Shown here in pieces: positions 23,061 through 35,054 of a DNA stretch of 64,000 bases. The translations under genes and the position numbers were made by a program. The notes under the pieces are model-generated. The model did no database searches and was not told where the DNA came from. It worked only from the letters and a program-made list of their open reading frames with translations. Position 1 is the first letter of the stretch. Every line of letters starts with the position of its first letter. Source of the stretch: Cladocopium goreaui (taxonomy: Eukaryota; Sar; Dinophyceae; Suessiales; Symbiodiniaceae); contig CAMXCT020001386.1 of the NCBI GenBank assembly GCA_947184155.2, positions 57,977-121,976 of the forward strand, written 5' to 3'.

Positions 23061-23445
23061 TGAGGTGACCACTGCAACCATTGCAACCACTCCCAAAAAC
23101 ACAACTTCAACCACCTTTCGGTCCATCAGTGGATTCGCTCTGCCATCCATGCATCACAACAGCTCACCTCTCCTATAATATCCTATCTTTGAAACTTCCG
23201 CCACTGCCTTGTGCGGTACTACTGTTACTATTGTCTTTTGCAGCTGGACATCGTAAATCGTAATGGAGTGGCTGCATCAAGGTTGCGACGGTGATTTGCC
23301 AGCAGATTTTCTCAATTTTGGCGCTGGTGATTTTCCTTTAAAAATTCCTTTTTCTTGTGCTTCAAAATCGTTTTTTTTGCTTTGGCGATTTGGCGCCGAA
23401 ATCCGGATTTGGAGCTGCAATTTCTGGCGCCGTTCCGCGAAAAAG
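23060..23445. other. No supported gene
   Basis: Unique DNA. The segments GATTTGGCGCCGAAATCCGG (about 23388) and GTAATGGAGTGGCTGCATCA (about 23260) resemble GATTTGGCGCCGAGATCCGG (about 21637) and GTAATGGCTGCGTCAAGG (about 21717), but in the opposite order. Confidence 0.4.
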
Positions 23446-23815
23446 ATTCTGTGTGAAAGCTTGCTGTGTGTAAAAGTTCCTGTGTGTAAAAACTTGCTGT
23501 GTGTAAAAACTTACTGTGTGTACGAGCTTGCTATGTGTAAAAGCTTCTCTGTGTAAAAACTTCTGTTTGTAAAAATACCATGTGTAAAGGCTTCTCTGTG
23601 CAGGGGCTTATCTGTGTGAAAACCTGCTGCGTGTAAAAAATGCTCTGTGTAGGGGTTTCTCTGTGTAAAAAATTGCTGTGTGTAAAAGTTTGCTGTGTGT
23701 AAAAACTTCTCTGTGTAAAGGTTTTCTGTGCAAATGCTTGTTGTGTATAACAGTTTCTCTGTGTAAAAAATTCTCTGTGTAAAAACTTGTTGTGTGTAAA
23801 GTACTTTGTGCATGT
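23445..23815. repeat. About 20-bp GTGTGTAAAAACTT minisatellite
   Basis: Repeats of CTTGCTGTGTGTAAAAA and CTTCTCTGTGTAAAAA. Minus-strand frames rich in FYTQ are repeat-derived. Confidence 0.88.
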
Positions 23816-24375
23816 CTTGTAGTACAAAGTAGTACTGGGAAGTACTATGTGCAACTTTTTAAGGACAAAGTAGTGCTGGGAAGTCTGCTGAGCAAATTTT
23901 GTAGAACAAAGTAGTGCCGGGAAGTGCTGGTGCAAACTTTGCAGTGCAGAGTAGTACTGGGAAGTGCTTGTGCAACCTTTGTAGTAACAAGTAGTACAGG
24001 GAAGTGTTTTGTGCAAACTACCTTGTACAAAGAAGTACAGGGAAGTGTTTTGTGCAAGCTTTGTAGTACAAAGTAGTGCCGGGAAGTGCCTGTGCAAGTT
24101 TGTAGTGCAAAGTCCTACTGGGAAGTGCTTGTGCAACCTTCGTAGTGCAAAGTAGTAGGGTGGAAGTATTTTGTTCCAGCTTCGTAGTACAAGTCGTACT
24201 GGGAAGTACTTTTTGCGAGTCTTGTAGTGCAAAGTAGTACTGGGAAGTGCTTGTGCAACCTTCGTAATGCAAAGTAGTAGGGTGGAAGTACTTTGTTCCA
24301 GCTTCGTAGTACAAGTAGTACTGGGAAGTATTTTTTGCGAGTCTTGTAGTACAAAGTGGTACTTGGTGGGAAGTG
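23815..24375. repeat. About 40-60-bp AAGTAGTACTGGGAAGTGC minisatellite
   Basis: AAAGTAGTACTGGGAAGTGC followed by TTGTGCAACCTTTGTAGTGC recurs with length variants. A 230-codon minus-strand frame follows the repeat and is not called a gene. Confidence 0.88.
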
Positions 24376-24995
24376 CAGTGGGTTTTGGGCTGAGCTGAGA
24401 TGATCTGAGAGTGTGCTGGGAAGAGCTGAGATGAGGTGGGAAGAGCTGATAAGAGCTGAGATCAGCTGAGAGGATGTGAGAAGAGCTTAAAAGATGTGAG
24501 AACAGGGGAGAGGAGATGAGAAGACATAAGATGAGCTGACATGAGTTGCGGGGAGCCGAGAAGAGTTGAGAAGAGCTATGAAATCTGAGGAAAAGTGGGG
24601 TAAGCTGAGGTGAGATGAGATGGGATGACCTGACAGGAGAAGAGTTGGTGAAGAGCTGAGAAGAACTGAGTTGAGACGAGCTGCGTAGAATGGAGAAGTT
24701 GAGCAGAACTGAAAAGAGAAGAGTTGAGATGTGCTGAGACGAGATGAGAAAAGCTCAGGTGACATGAGCAGAGATGAAAACAGTTGTGATCAGCTGAGAA
24801 GAACTGAGAAAGAGAGAGAAGAAATGAGATGGATGAGAGGAGATGACGTGAAAAAAACGGAGAAGACATGAGATGAGATGAATTGAGATCAGGTGGGATG
24901 ACACAGACTGCGGTGACAATGCTATGCAATGAACAATTTCCAAGAGAAGCTGCGATGCGATGAGATCAGATGAAATGAGAAAAGATCCAACATGC
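24375..24995. repeat. GAGATGAGCTGA purine-rich low-complexity tract
   Basis: Irregular GAGCTGAGATGAG and GAAGAGCTGAGAAG words for about 600 bp, nearly all G/A with T at fixed spacing. Ser/Leu-rich minus-strand frames are artefacts. Confidence 0.85.
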
Positions 24996-27760
24996 AAAAG
25001 ACATGGCACTAGAATGACAAGCCAAGAGATTGTTGCTGCGAAGTCTTAGTCTTTGTTCCGCTCTATAGGCTATGTGTGTTTCAACCTTGAAACTTCCGTC
25101 CCCTGGCTTGCCCGGGAACTCCTTGGAAAATCTACTCCGATTTGAAATATCCGCACACTGTTGTCTCTCAAGTTCGAACCAGGCTTTTTGTGCCATTTTA
25201 TTTTGAATTTCTGGTGAACTTCGGTTGAACTGACGGACTTTCTGCAGATGGTTGCAACTTGCCCTAGGTCTGCAGTGTATCACTTGGAGCCTGATGATCC
25301 GGACCAGGCATTTTTGGATATTTTGGGCATGCATGGGGATGGTTCCTTGGAGGCCTTAAAAGTGCAGACCCTGCGTTGGTTTGGCCTCGGGGTTTTCTGC
25401 ACGCACTGGGAGGGTCTGTGCGCGTTTGCACCCCAAAGTTCTGGAGACCAGCCCAGCTTGGCTCGGTTGAAATTCGTTGATGAAGGCAGAGGAATTGCAG
25501 AGGCTGTCTCCATTCGTTGATCAATGCACTTTCTGAATCAGCGGCGCTGTGAAAGCTTGCGAATAACCAGTTTTGTTGGGTCAGTCCTCTCATTGAAGGG
25601 GCCTTTGAACTCGGAAATTGAAGAGGCTGCCCTTGAGTCTACAGTGAACGATTTAATTTTCCTGATTTCACACTCTGTAGATCTTTGAGGTCGAATTGGA
25701 ATGAATTGGAGAATTGTGTCGCTTGGGAATATTTGTTTTGAACTACATGGGGTGTTGAAATCAACAGCGTCGGTGGTTGCTAGGTGATCTTACACAAGGC
25801 CACGAAACCCTGGGCAGGATGCTAAGTTGTGTCGCTCTTTGCGTTGTGTGAAGTTTGCATGCATCATTCATACTTGCACATACTTTTTACGAGTACTTGT
25901 AGGGGCTGGCCGGTGAATTTTCACTTTGGGTTCTTGGCCGTTGATTCAAGGCATTTGTCTGTTTTGGAAAATATTAGGGAAACAGCAGAGTTGCTGGAAT
26001 CATTTGATTGTGACCCTATTGCCTCACTCTTCTCATGGCTGAGTCGATGGTATACCGAGGATGTTCCTTTCAAGGATGACTTCCTAGTCTATCACAAACA
26101 TATCTTTGCGAAGGCAAAGACACCGGATTGAGCGGTCTTGTAGTCATTTTGGAGTTGCGCTTTCAACCCTCAGGCAAGCTCGCAAGGCAAAATTGAAAAA
26201 TTGGTTCTGAGCGTCTTGTTGACCGTCAGTACACTCGTAAAGTTGGGAAGCTTCTACTGTGAAGAAGGGTTAGTCAATTGTGGTGTGTGTTGAAGAGAGA
26301 ACAGTTGAAATCTGAATGAACTTGTGTAAATTCTACGTGGAGAAAGGCTGAGAAGGCAGTCAGCCTGATATGCGGATATCCTCAATGCAAGAGCAAGAGC
26401 ATGTGTTCCTTTCAATTGCGAGCCCGAGCCAAACTGCATGCATTTGTATTCCAACATTTTCCTAGTGATCAGTAGTGGTTACCTTCAACATTCCCCTTAG
26501 CGCAGGTTGCAAGTAAGTGCCGTGTTTTTTTCTCGGATGTCTTAAATTAGAGCTGGGACACGCGGCGAGCGCTCTAGCGAAGATACACTTGCCGACGTTT
26601 TTCTCTCCCGCATTTTGGTGCATCAACGCAACCACAGTATTGCAATTCTACAAATCCCAAAGCTGAAAGAATTCATTTCGGAGGGGGGCAATGGTATCCG
26701 GCCTGCAATGAAAATGTCTGAAGATGTCGGAAGCTTGTAATTTGTGAATTTCTGGCGCTCCTGGAGAGCTGCCAGGCTCCAGATGGATCAGCGCGGCTCT
26801 TAATTCGAAGGGTCTCGAGGTGATGTTGGGCAGGCGGCAATGGCAGTAGTATGTTGAGAACATTTGAGACCTGGTTGAACTTTGTTACCGACATGTTTTT
26901 ACAGTCCAGATGCTGGCGATCTTTGACTTTTTGGCAACAGTACCGCCGTATGTGGGTAATTCATGGTAATGCAATGTGAACTGTATTGACACATCTTCCA
27001 AGGTCTCCCTCCAAATCGAGCTTGGTCTTTCGTGGATCGGCAGGCCTGTGTTTCTGTACTACAGGCATCAGCATGTTCTTGATCGATCGTGAATCTTATC
27101 TCTGGTACTCTTGACTCTTTCGTCCCTGTTGCCTTGATCATTTGGTTTTTCTCAATTCGGAAGATATGGAATGACAACTTTGACCTTCCGAAACAGTTCA
27201 ATCAGGTGTACATCAACGATATGAACATGTATATATATATATATAATCATAAAGAGGATTAGGATTCGTAATCGGTATCGGAATCAGATTGATGTTGATG
27301 TCTTACACAAGTTTGTGCACACAGTGTACATGAGAAACGCAGCCCACCAGTTTTTGGGTTGCAAGCAATCATGTTCTCTTGAGAAAGAGGTTGTATATGG
27401 CGTACGGCGTACAGTATACAGTGCATGCACACGCACACACACACATGCACACTTTCTGTAGTTCATCTGAAATTATATACGTGCACTTTATTTGTATTCG
27501 TTTCTTTCCTTGGGCTATTTGGGCCTCCTGGATTATTAAGACACATTTTGACACAGCGGCCAAACAACAAAATGAAACCAATACAGTGAGCTGTGAATGG
27601 GCTTCAATCTGGGTTGTTGGTCTCATTTGTGCTGCAAAGTGCTTCCAATCTGTTTCTGCCCAGAAAGTCTGAATTCAGAAAGAGAACATTAACATTGAGC
27701 CCATTGATGCTTGTGATTCCGAGTTGATACCATCAGATTAGCCAAAAATCATTGCGTTTT
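24995..27760. other. No supported gene; short microsatellites
   Basis: Unique-looking DNA with AT repeats at 27228-27246 and a CACACA run at 27428-27446. Open frames on both strands are under 125 codons, overlap each other and carry no recognised domain. Polypyrimidine-CAG words such as TTTCTGCAG at 25240 could be splice acceptors, but no exon could be supported. Confidence 0.45.
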
Positions 27761-30323
27761 TTTTAGGGCCGCCCCATCCTTGGACACCGGAGATGGGCCT
27801 TCGTTGGCTTCTGTTTTCCAGTTGCCGCAGCCGGTGCTCCGGCATGTGCCCAAGGGTGCTCGAGGGGTTTGGGCCCAGTGCTTGGCGCAAGCCTTGGGCC
27901 ACGTGGCAGCCGAAAACAGCCTTCCCGCCTGGCGGAGCTGCTCATGCTGCCCAAGGCTGTCCTCCGGCCTGCCCCCTTGCAGGCATGCCAGTTCACATCG
28001 GCAGTGGCGAAGGAGGCGTTGATGACGGACGCACCCTTCAACAGCAACGCTGCCAGGGCTGCAGAAGGGGAGTTCTCCCGTGCATGTGCTGCCTTGGTCG
28101 CCCTTCCACTCCTGGGAGATGAGCCCGGAGAGGCCAGGCCAGCCTTGCTGCCCCTGGGCCCGCCTCCACTCGGTGTGGTCCCAGACCTTTCAACCGATAT
28201 GGTTGTTCAAGCAGCCCGGCGGGTTCGTCGCGGCGGCCCTTCTGGCCTCCGAGGGGATCACCTCCGTGAGGCTTTGGCTTCATGCCATGAGGACGAGGTG
28301 GCTGTTCAGCTGGCTGCGGTGATGCGGCTGTTGACTACAGGGGCACCGAATTGGCACCCTTCGTCGCGGGAGCCACGCTCCACGCGTTGCCCAAAGGTGA
28401 TGCTGATGTGCGTCCCATTGCTGTTGGTGAGACGCTCCGCCGGTTGTCCAGCAAATGCCTGTGTGAGGCTGTCAAGCCCGAGGCCCGAGCATGCTTGTTC
28501 CCTCTGCAGGTTAGCGTCTCTACGCCACTGGGGGGCCGAGGCGGCTATCCACACCACACAGCAGTGGGCCCGGCGCCGTGCTGGACAAACGGGCAAAGTG
28601 GTTTTGACAGTGGACTTTTCCAATGCGTTCAACGCTGCGGACAGGGCTGCCCTGCTCGCCAGGTTCGCCTTCACCTGCCTGGCTTGGCATGCTGGGCAGA
28701 ATGGTGCTATCGTCTCCACTCCCATTTGTTTTTTCAAGGCACAACCCTTAGTTCTGAGGCTGGCATTCAGCAAGGTGATCCATTGGGGCCTTTACTTTTC
28801 TCGTTAGCACTGCAGCCGTGCTTACTTGCTGTCCAATCCGCACCGGCTGACCAGAAACCTGACTTGTGCCTGGCCTACCTCGATGGTGTGTGCTTGGCCG
28901 GGTCTACTTTGCAGGTCAGCAGCGCTTGACTGCAGCTGCCCGCCAAAGGTCGGGCTTGTCGTCAACCCTGGGAAGTGTGAGCTAGTTGCCTGTGGCGGCG
29001 ACCGTGCTGCAGTGGATGTGAGCTTGTTCCCGCACCACCTTCCGCTCAACACCGCCGGGGCAGCCGGGGCGTTTGCCTTGTTGGGGGCGCCTATTGGGCC
29101 CGCGGCTTTTTGGCAACCAGCACACAGCCAGAGCAGAGTGGCCTCGGCCAAACCTCTGCTCCAGGCCCTTGCTGCCTTGCCGGATGCGCAGACCAGTTTG
29201 TTGTTGCTCCGCCAATGCGCAGCCTTTTGCAAGGTTGCGTATGCGGCCTGGGTCACGCCCACTTCTGCGATTGCAGACACTTGGCTGCCATTTGATGGCG
29301 AGGTGTTGATTAATGCCTGGAGGCCGCTTGCACCGGCCCTCTGGACACACATGCCTGGCAACAAGCTGGCCTTTCCACTTCGGCTGGTGGGCTTGGGCTG
29401 CGGCATGCAGCTGCTCACGGCGTTGCAGCCTATGCCGCTTCCATCGCCGCCACTACAGATCTATGTATGGCTTTGGATGCTGGCTATGTGAATGCGGCTG
29501 TTGCCGCTGCTGACACTTTCCCGTTCCCACCGCCACACAACCTTTGGCAGCAGCAGCTGTCACAGGCCGTGGACAGGGCGATTGTCGCGCAGCCGAAAGC
29601 TTCAGGGCCCATCTGCAGCTGGAGCCTGGCTCCACATGCGCCTCCTTGAGGCCTTGGGTCTCCATCTCGTGAGCCCTCTTTCCAAGGTTCTGGTGCGCAT
29701 GCGGCTACGGCTGGCTTTACCTTGGTTGACAAGGACCTGGCCTGCCCACTCTGTGACGGCATTGCCGACAGGTTCGGTGATCATGCTCGCATGTGTCCAT
29801 GCGGCGGTCGTCTTCGGTCGTGTTGGCAGCACGTGCCAAAGCAGCGGGTTTGAGCCTGGAAGTCGAAAAGGGCGGGCTCAGAAGAACTTGGTGCACGGTC
29901 CTGAGGACGGCTCCAGCCGTGGGCACGGCGGGCGGAGGCCAGCAGATATCTGTGGGTGCCTTCTTGGGGTTGTATGGCCCGGCAGCCTTTGACCTGGCCG
30001 TCACTTGTGGCCTTCAACAAGGCCATGCTGCTGTAGCCGCAGCTGATGGTGGTCGTGCCGCGGCTGATTATGAGGGGCGGAAGAACCAACACCTCCACAC
30101 TTTGACGACTTGTGCAGCAGAAGGTTTCCAGTTTTTGCCTCTCGTGGCCGAGGCATGCTCCGGTGGTTGGGGCCCCAGCGCCATGAAAAGCTGGAAGGAG
30201 TTTGCGACGGGCATCACCGCCCGGAGTGGGGAGAGCGTGGCTGTGGAGCGTCTCCTCCAGTCCTTGGCGGCGGCGCTTCAGCGGGAGAATGGGCGTGCTG
30301 TCCTGCGGCGTCTTGCTGAGTGA
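27760..30323 (+). pseudogene. RLE-type non-LTR retrotransposon (LINE), frameshifted
   Basis: Protein blocks in order, in changing plus-strand frames: RRVRRGGPSGLRGDHLREAL (about 28215); LPKGDADVRPIAVGETLRRL (about 28393), a fingers-type RT motif; LTVDFSNAFN with the motif A Asp (28613); GIQQGDPLGPLLF (28762), motif B; AYLDGVCLAG (28870), motif C with the second catalytic Asp replaced by Gly; GLVVNPGKCELVACGG and LLGAPIGP (28950-29100); CPLCDGIADRFGDHARMC (29753-29806), a C-X2-C-X9-H-X3-C finger; and AAFDLAVTCGL...YEGRKNQH...FLPLVAEA (29985-30165). The last block resembles the restriction-like endonuclease found after RT and a zinc finger in R2/CRE/NeSL-type LINEs. At least five frame changes make it inactive. 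GC content is clearly higher than in flanking DNA, as expected of an insertion. No poly-A tail or target duplication could be fixed. Confidence 0.82.
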
Positions 30324-31715
30324 GTGATTTCTTGTTTGGGTGGCACGTCCTGGCAGTGATGATGCGGGCTTGCCATTTTGGGAGCTGTTCGGACCTTGTG
30401 CGCCGGAAAGGTGTTTTCCGGCAAGTCCATTGCCCATTTGCAAGGAATTGGAAAGGGAACAGTCAAGATGATTGATCAGTACCGGGAGAAAGGAATCAAT
30501 GACAAATAGGAGAGGTTTCGCAATGGCGAAGAACACTGATGGCATCACACGCGGAATGCGTAGTTGCTTGTCTTCGTTTGTCCATAGATTTGCGCACATG
30601 CTGGCCGACCATTTTCCTCCACCTTGTCAGTTTGATTAACAATTCCTATCTCCCATAGTCAGGCATGGGCACAAGCTTTAGCTAGCCTCCATTCGCAAGC
30701 CCCTGTATTTTCAGGAATATTCAATCAAGATTCTTTCTCTTCCATGTCAGCCTCGCGTGCAATTCAAGCAGCATGCACCTTCTACATCCTTCTACTTGGA
30801 CAACCTTTTGGCGACCGCTTCTGCTCTTTGTACCAGCTCCTGCTTGTTGTTCTGGCTAAATTCTTCTACATCGACATTTTCTCCAATCACTATTTTCTGG
30901 ATTTGTCGTGTTCAACTCCTTCCTCAAGGCTGTGGGGGAAGCCTTGCACAGTCTCTTCTACATCTCATTCTCCGAGTTTGCTGGAACCAGTACCAATTCA
31001 ACCATCTCTTACTTGGTCTCATTGTGTCTTGTTTCAGTTGCATTATTCTCCTGCTTGCAATTCCAGCAATCTTTCGACTTCATCGATATTTTCACATTTC
31101 ACTCCAAGATGAAGACAAAGAGGGAAGTCTTCCACATCAAGTCCTACTTTTCACTTTCTTCTTTTGCTGGAATGTACACTCCTCGTCATTCTGTACTGAA
31201 GGGCCGTGGAAATTTCCATTTCCTGTTCTCGCGGGACTGAAAGTTCCTGCTTATAAAGTGAAATTTGTTATAAAGTTTTTTGTTGCCCGGAGGTAACTAC
31301 CACCAGGAAGCTGTTATCATCAGCTCGGACCACACCATGCCACATCACAGATGGCGAATTTCATTAATCTCTCTCCACTACAATTTTTGGGGCCAAGACA
31401 AAATTTTCCTTATCAACTCCATTACCTTGCAGCTAATGCTCGCCAGGGGCCGCCAGAGGCGTGCCGGGAGACCACGGTCACTCCATCGTCCCTTTTCTAG
31501 TTCTACTCTCCAAAGCGAGAGACAAGTGGTCACAAAACCTGCTGTGCGTCACGGGACCGATCTCCTTAAGTAGTTTTTGGGGTCAACGCCCCGAGGCGGG
31601 CGTGGTAATTTCCACGTTTGTGTGTTTTCGCCAATATACGGGTTTAACGCTCTTGCCGACTGTACGTGGACGCTTCCGAAGATACGTTGCTGAACGTTGT
31701 TGCTGACGTGTTGCT
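30323..31715. other. No supported gene; pyrimidine-rich
   Basis: 30640-31250 is T/C-rich on the plus strand with many TTCTTCTACATC-like words and contains three overlapping frames of 110-179 codons, all Phe/Leu/Ser-rich without a recognised domain. It may be the LINE 3' tail or unrelated. 31430-31600 contains CCGCCAGAGGCG-like inverted words. Confidence 0.4.
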
Positions 31716-31985
31716 ACCTTGACCGGGTGGGGGGGTGGGGGGGGGTGGGGGGGGATGATAACGTTCCTTTCGGACTGTAAGGGGAAAGAAAACGGAAGAT
31801 ACGTTGCTGAACGTTGACCGGGTGGGGGGGGTGTGGGGGGGGGTGGGGGGGGATGATAACGTTCCTTTCGACTGTAAGGGACGCTACCGAAGACACGTTG
31901 CTGAACGTTGTTGCTGACGTCTTGCTACCTTGACCTGGGAGGGGGGGTGGGGGGGGATGATAACGTTCCTTTCTGACGCGTCTGA
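31715..31985. repeat. About 110-bp repeat with G-runs, three copies
   Basis: ACCTTGACCGGGTGGGGGGG, then GATGATAACGTTCCTTTC, then CTGTAAGGG and ACGTTGCTGAACGTTG, seen three times. Each copy has several runs of five to nine G on the plus strand and so meets the G-quadruplex pattern by eye. Confidence 0.85.
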
Positions 31986-32460
31986 GGTCGGTTCATGCGC
32001 GCACCAACTCATGGTGTCGGTCAGATTTTATTGGATTTTAATTTTTGGTCATGAACTCGTGGTATCGGTCAGATTTTATTGGATCGTTTTTTTTGGTCAT
32101 GATGGCCATTTTCCGCAGCTCTTTTTTGATGTCCGGTCATCCCGTTACACCTCCGCGGAGGACATTGGCAAGGTTCCAGCGACTGGGTTTCAATGCGTCT
32201 TTAACAACATTTAATTTTGTTTATCTTAATGATGTCTGGTTTTTGAACATATCATCCTCAGTAGCTTTTTTGGGGAGTTATACATGATCCAAGATGATAA
32301 AAGTACATTCTATGATTGTATGATTGTAGAATCTCATTAAAAGGATTTTTAAAATGTTTTTGATGATTCCGAACAGGTCTCCATGGTCAGTGCACTCCAA
32401 CGCGTTGTCTCTGCAGTTGCATTCACCAGTGGCTGTATCTTCTAGGTGTCTCGTTGGCAC
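31985..32460. other. No supported gene; one short direct repeat
   Basis: TCGGTCAGATTTTATTGGAT occurs twice (32018 and 32064) with GGTCATGA between and after. The rest is unique. Confidence 0.45.
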
Positions 32461-32660
32461 TTATGTTTGACTTATATATATATATGGCTGGTAAATAAAT
32501 AAATATATATATATATATATTACACATATTTCAATATATATGTGTAAAAGGTATTTTTAACTATGTATTCATGTTCAAATGTATATTTATATACATATAT
32601 ATATAAATATATATATATATATCTATATATATATGTATATTTATTTACCAAAGACATCAA
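32460..32660. repeat. AT microsatellite
   Basis: TATATA runs with interspersed TAAATAAATA and TGTGTAAAAG over about 190 bp. Confidence 0.9.
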
Positions 32661-32699
32661 GCAGCTACATGACTACAACAAAAGTTTTACATGAATAGA

Positions 32700-33822
32700 G
32701 CAAGTTGACAAAAGATTCAGGACCTCTTCTCCTGAAGCTGGTGCAACCTTGGCTACCGTTGCACCTGCTCATGAGACTGCAGAGGAGGCCACGGTCACAG
32801 TTGCACTTGCAGTGCCCACGGATCATTTGCCAGCTGCAGCCGAAAGCGAGTTAGACGACATGGATCGTGGTTCTCCTGCTGCTACGTTGGCACGAGATTT
32901 TGGAGCCATTGCATCTTGAACGCATTGAGAACATTGAATGCTTTCGTAGACCTCTCGTTCAATTTTGCTTGAATTGCCCTGAAGGATATTCCAGTTATCT
33001 GGTGCTGCAAACCTTTGAAAGAACGCTTGCTGCCGATGTTGCACGTGCCTGTCTTTGCCACGAATGATGCTCATGAGAGATTTTGCCGCGCTGTCATTGA
33101 ACGTGCAGGAATGGTGACTCACGCACAAACCAAGGCAGGCTTGGAACGCAGAGCCTTGGAAGCCATTCAGCGACTTGGATTTCGTGAAGCAGAAACTTTG
33201 ACACTGAATGGTGACTTCCAAAGAGCAGATTCGTTTCGGAAAAGCATTCGGGCCAACATGTTGCATCGCGAGAAGATTCGTTTGTGGGGCCCAGTTCGTG
33301 CTCGTGAACCTTCGCGGGTGCACACTGTTTCTGTAGACTTGAGCCGCTTTCAACAGATGACTTTGCCGTCCACTTTGTCTTCAGGCCCTTACGAAACTGC
33401 TGCGTCTGTCCGAGCACGTGGAGCTTGGCAACCTCCTCCTGAAGTTGCTACAACTGTTCAAGTGCCTGAAAATTATGGGGCTGCAATGGATCACACGGGA
33501 GCTCACTATGACAGGTGTCTTCGTGAGATTTTTTCTCTTATGTCCCTTTTTTCCACCCCCAAAAAAACGGAGGAAGTTTGAAGGCCGCTATCGTTTGTAT
33601 GGCTTGTTCTCTGAAGTCAATCCTAGGTTTATGGACACGTTGCTGGAGCTATCATTACGTGGCTTTCTTCCTCACCCTTGGATCACGCTTGAGCAGATGC
33701 AGGATTCGGCTGGCATGACTTGGGAAGATGTCGATGAAGCTGCTGGCGTGTGGGCTTCTTTCAATTGTGTTGAGATTGCCAATGGTAGCGTTCGATTGCT
33801 CAAAGATGAGAAGGACTTTTGA
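32700..33822 (+). CDS. Hypothetical gene with a probable 58-bp intron
   Basis: Plus-strand coding potential in several frames. The best stretch (from about 32970, frame of FATNDAHERFCRAVIERAGM) runs through LERRALEAIQRLGFREAETL to ENYGAAMDHTGAHYDR. A GT at 33515 and an AG at 33571-33572 bound a 58-bp pyrimidine-rich segment. Removing it (phase 2) joins AHYD-R to KFEGRYRLYGLFSEVNPRF and on to LLKDEKDF and a stop at 33820-33822. The 5' part is unclear: two other frames (32700-32938 and 32867-33067) precede it and may be further exons. I recognise no domain. It lies 173 bp upstream of a transposase gene on the same strand and may belong to the same transposon. The antisense 176-codon frame at 32823-33353 is taken as a shadow. 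Confidence 0.5.
33515..33572 (+). other. Predicted intron (GT-AG, 58 bp)
   Basis: Begins GTGTCTTCGTGAG, has a T/C-rich centre and ends AAAACGGAG. Its removal restores one open frame across the two flanking coding stretches. Inferred from frame only. Confidence 0.5.
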
Positions 33823-34387
33823 ACTGAACACAAATGGAGCTTGACGGCTGGTCTAAAAGGACGCTGCGATTGTATAGTTGAACTTGTGGTGTAACTTGTC
33901 TAAACTGCCATCGTGCCATCGTGCTAACTTGCCATTTTGCATCATGCCATGTTGCTTCTAAACATGTATCCATCATCGAAGCTGCTTCGGCGCAATGCCC
34001 GCTCGTCCGACCAAGCAGCTACATCAATGTAGCCTTTGTGGCCGCAAAGGTCACAATGTTCTTCGGTGCGAAGCTCCCGGTGCTGCTCGCTATAGAAAGC
34101 TGTTGGCCATTTACAAAGATGACCAGAGATTGAATTCCAAGCAAACTGGTCGCAAAGGAAAGACTAGACCCAGACGACAAAAATTTGGTGACAGGAAAAA
34201 AAAGGCAAAGGACACATACTCAGGTAAAAGGAAACGCTTGCAAGACGACAAGGCTAGACGTGAGAAGAGAAGAAAGCAGGAGCATCTCAAGGGAGATGAA
34301 CAGAATGCAGTCAAGGAGCTTCAAAAAATAGGCTTTTTGAAAGCCCCGCAAAGATGTCCTTTTTGCAAGAGATACAATCTGTATGAA

Positions 34388-34767
34388 GCTGACAACAAAG
34401 GGAAGACTGTGGAGTATCGTTGCAAATGGGCGTATTGTAGAAAAAGGATCACTGCTTTGAACCATAGCTATGGACTACCTCAAAGTCTTGGACGGGGTCT
34501 TTCCGCCACGGGCTTGTTGGTTGCCATTCGTGCCTACTGTGCTGCTACCTTTTTGTGTGTGAGTCCAATGGCCGTATGCTGACAACAAAGGGAAGACTGT
34601 GGAGTATCGTTGCAAATGTGCGTATTGTAGAAAAAGGATCACTGCTTTGAACCATAGCTATGGACTACCTCAAAGTCTTGGACGGGGTCTTTCCGCCACG
34701 GGCTTGTTGGTTGCCATTCGTGCCTACTGTGCTGCTACCAAGTGTGTGAGTCCATTGGCCGTTGCTC
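34388..34767 (+). repeat. Tandem 190-bp intragenic duplication
   Basis: 34388-34577 and 34578-34767 both start GCTGACAACAAAGGGAAGAC and code for the zinc ribbon end and the following helix. The copies differ at a few bases (AAATGGGCG against AAATGTGCG; ACCTTTTTGTG against ACCAAGTG). Because 190 is not a multiple of three, it breaks the reading frame. Confidence 0.92.
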
Positions 34768-34990
34768 AGACGATTGGATGCAGTGAGAAACCCATTACGT
34801 GTTTGTACACGTGCCTTCGAGAGATGGAAGCGAAAGCTGGTGCTGAACTCAACTACAGCATGCGGCTTCGGAAGGAGGTCGAGTTGGATGGACACAAAGT
34901 CCGCACAGCATGGGTTTCGAAAAAGACTACCAAGTTTCTGCCACAGGTTCGTGCTTTGACTGCAAAGCATCCAGCACTTTGCACGCAATG

Positions 34991-35054
34991 GTATTTTTTT
35001 CTTCATCTTTGCTTTTATCTTTACAGTTTGAACTCCTCCTTTTCTCTCAAACAG
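34991..35054 (+). other. Predicted intron in the transposase gene (GT-AG, 64 bp)
   Basis: GTATTTTTTTCTTC at the donor and CTCTCAAACAG at the acceptor, T-rich throughout. Splicing in phase 2 joins HPALCTQ-C to PNGNFSNQAKCQKAKN and passes from the frame of the upstream exon to that of the downstream exon. Confidence 0.65.

Noticed and set aside
23531-24232. 233-codon minus-strand frame
   Set aside because: It follows the GTGTGTAAAA and AAGTAGTACTGGG minisatellites; repeat-derived.
27228-27450. AT and CA repeats as a possible matrix attachment or origin site
   Set aside because: Only short simple repeats; nothing else supports a function.
30757-31296. 179-codon Phe/Leu/Ser-rich plus-strand frame, possibly a membrane protein
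   Set aside because: The sequence is pyrimidine-rich, all three plus frames are open over the same stretch, and none shows a domain.
32823-33353. 176-codon minus-strand frame as a gene
   Set aside because: It lies antisense to the plus-strand frame that joins through a good GT-AG intron, has no recognisable domain, and is Cys/Ser/Asn-rich without structure.
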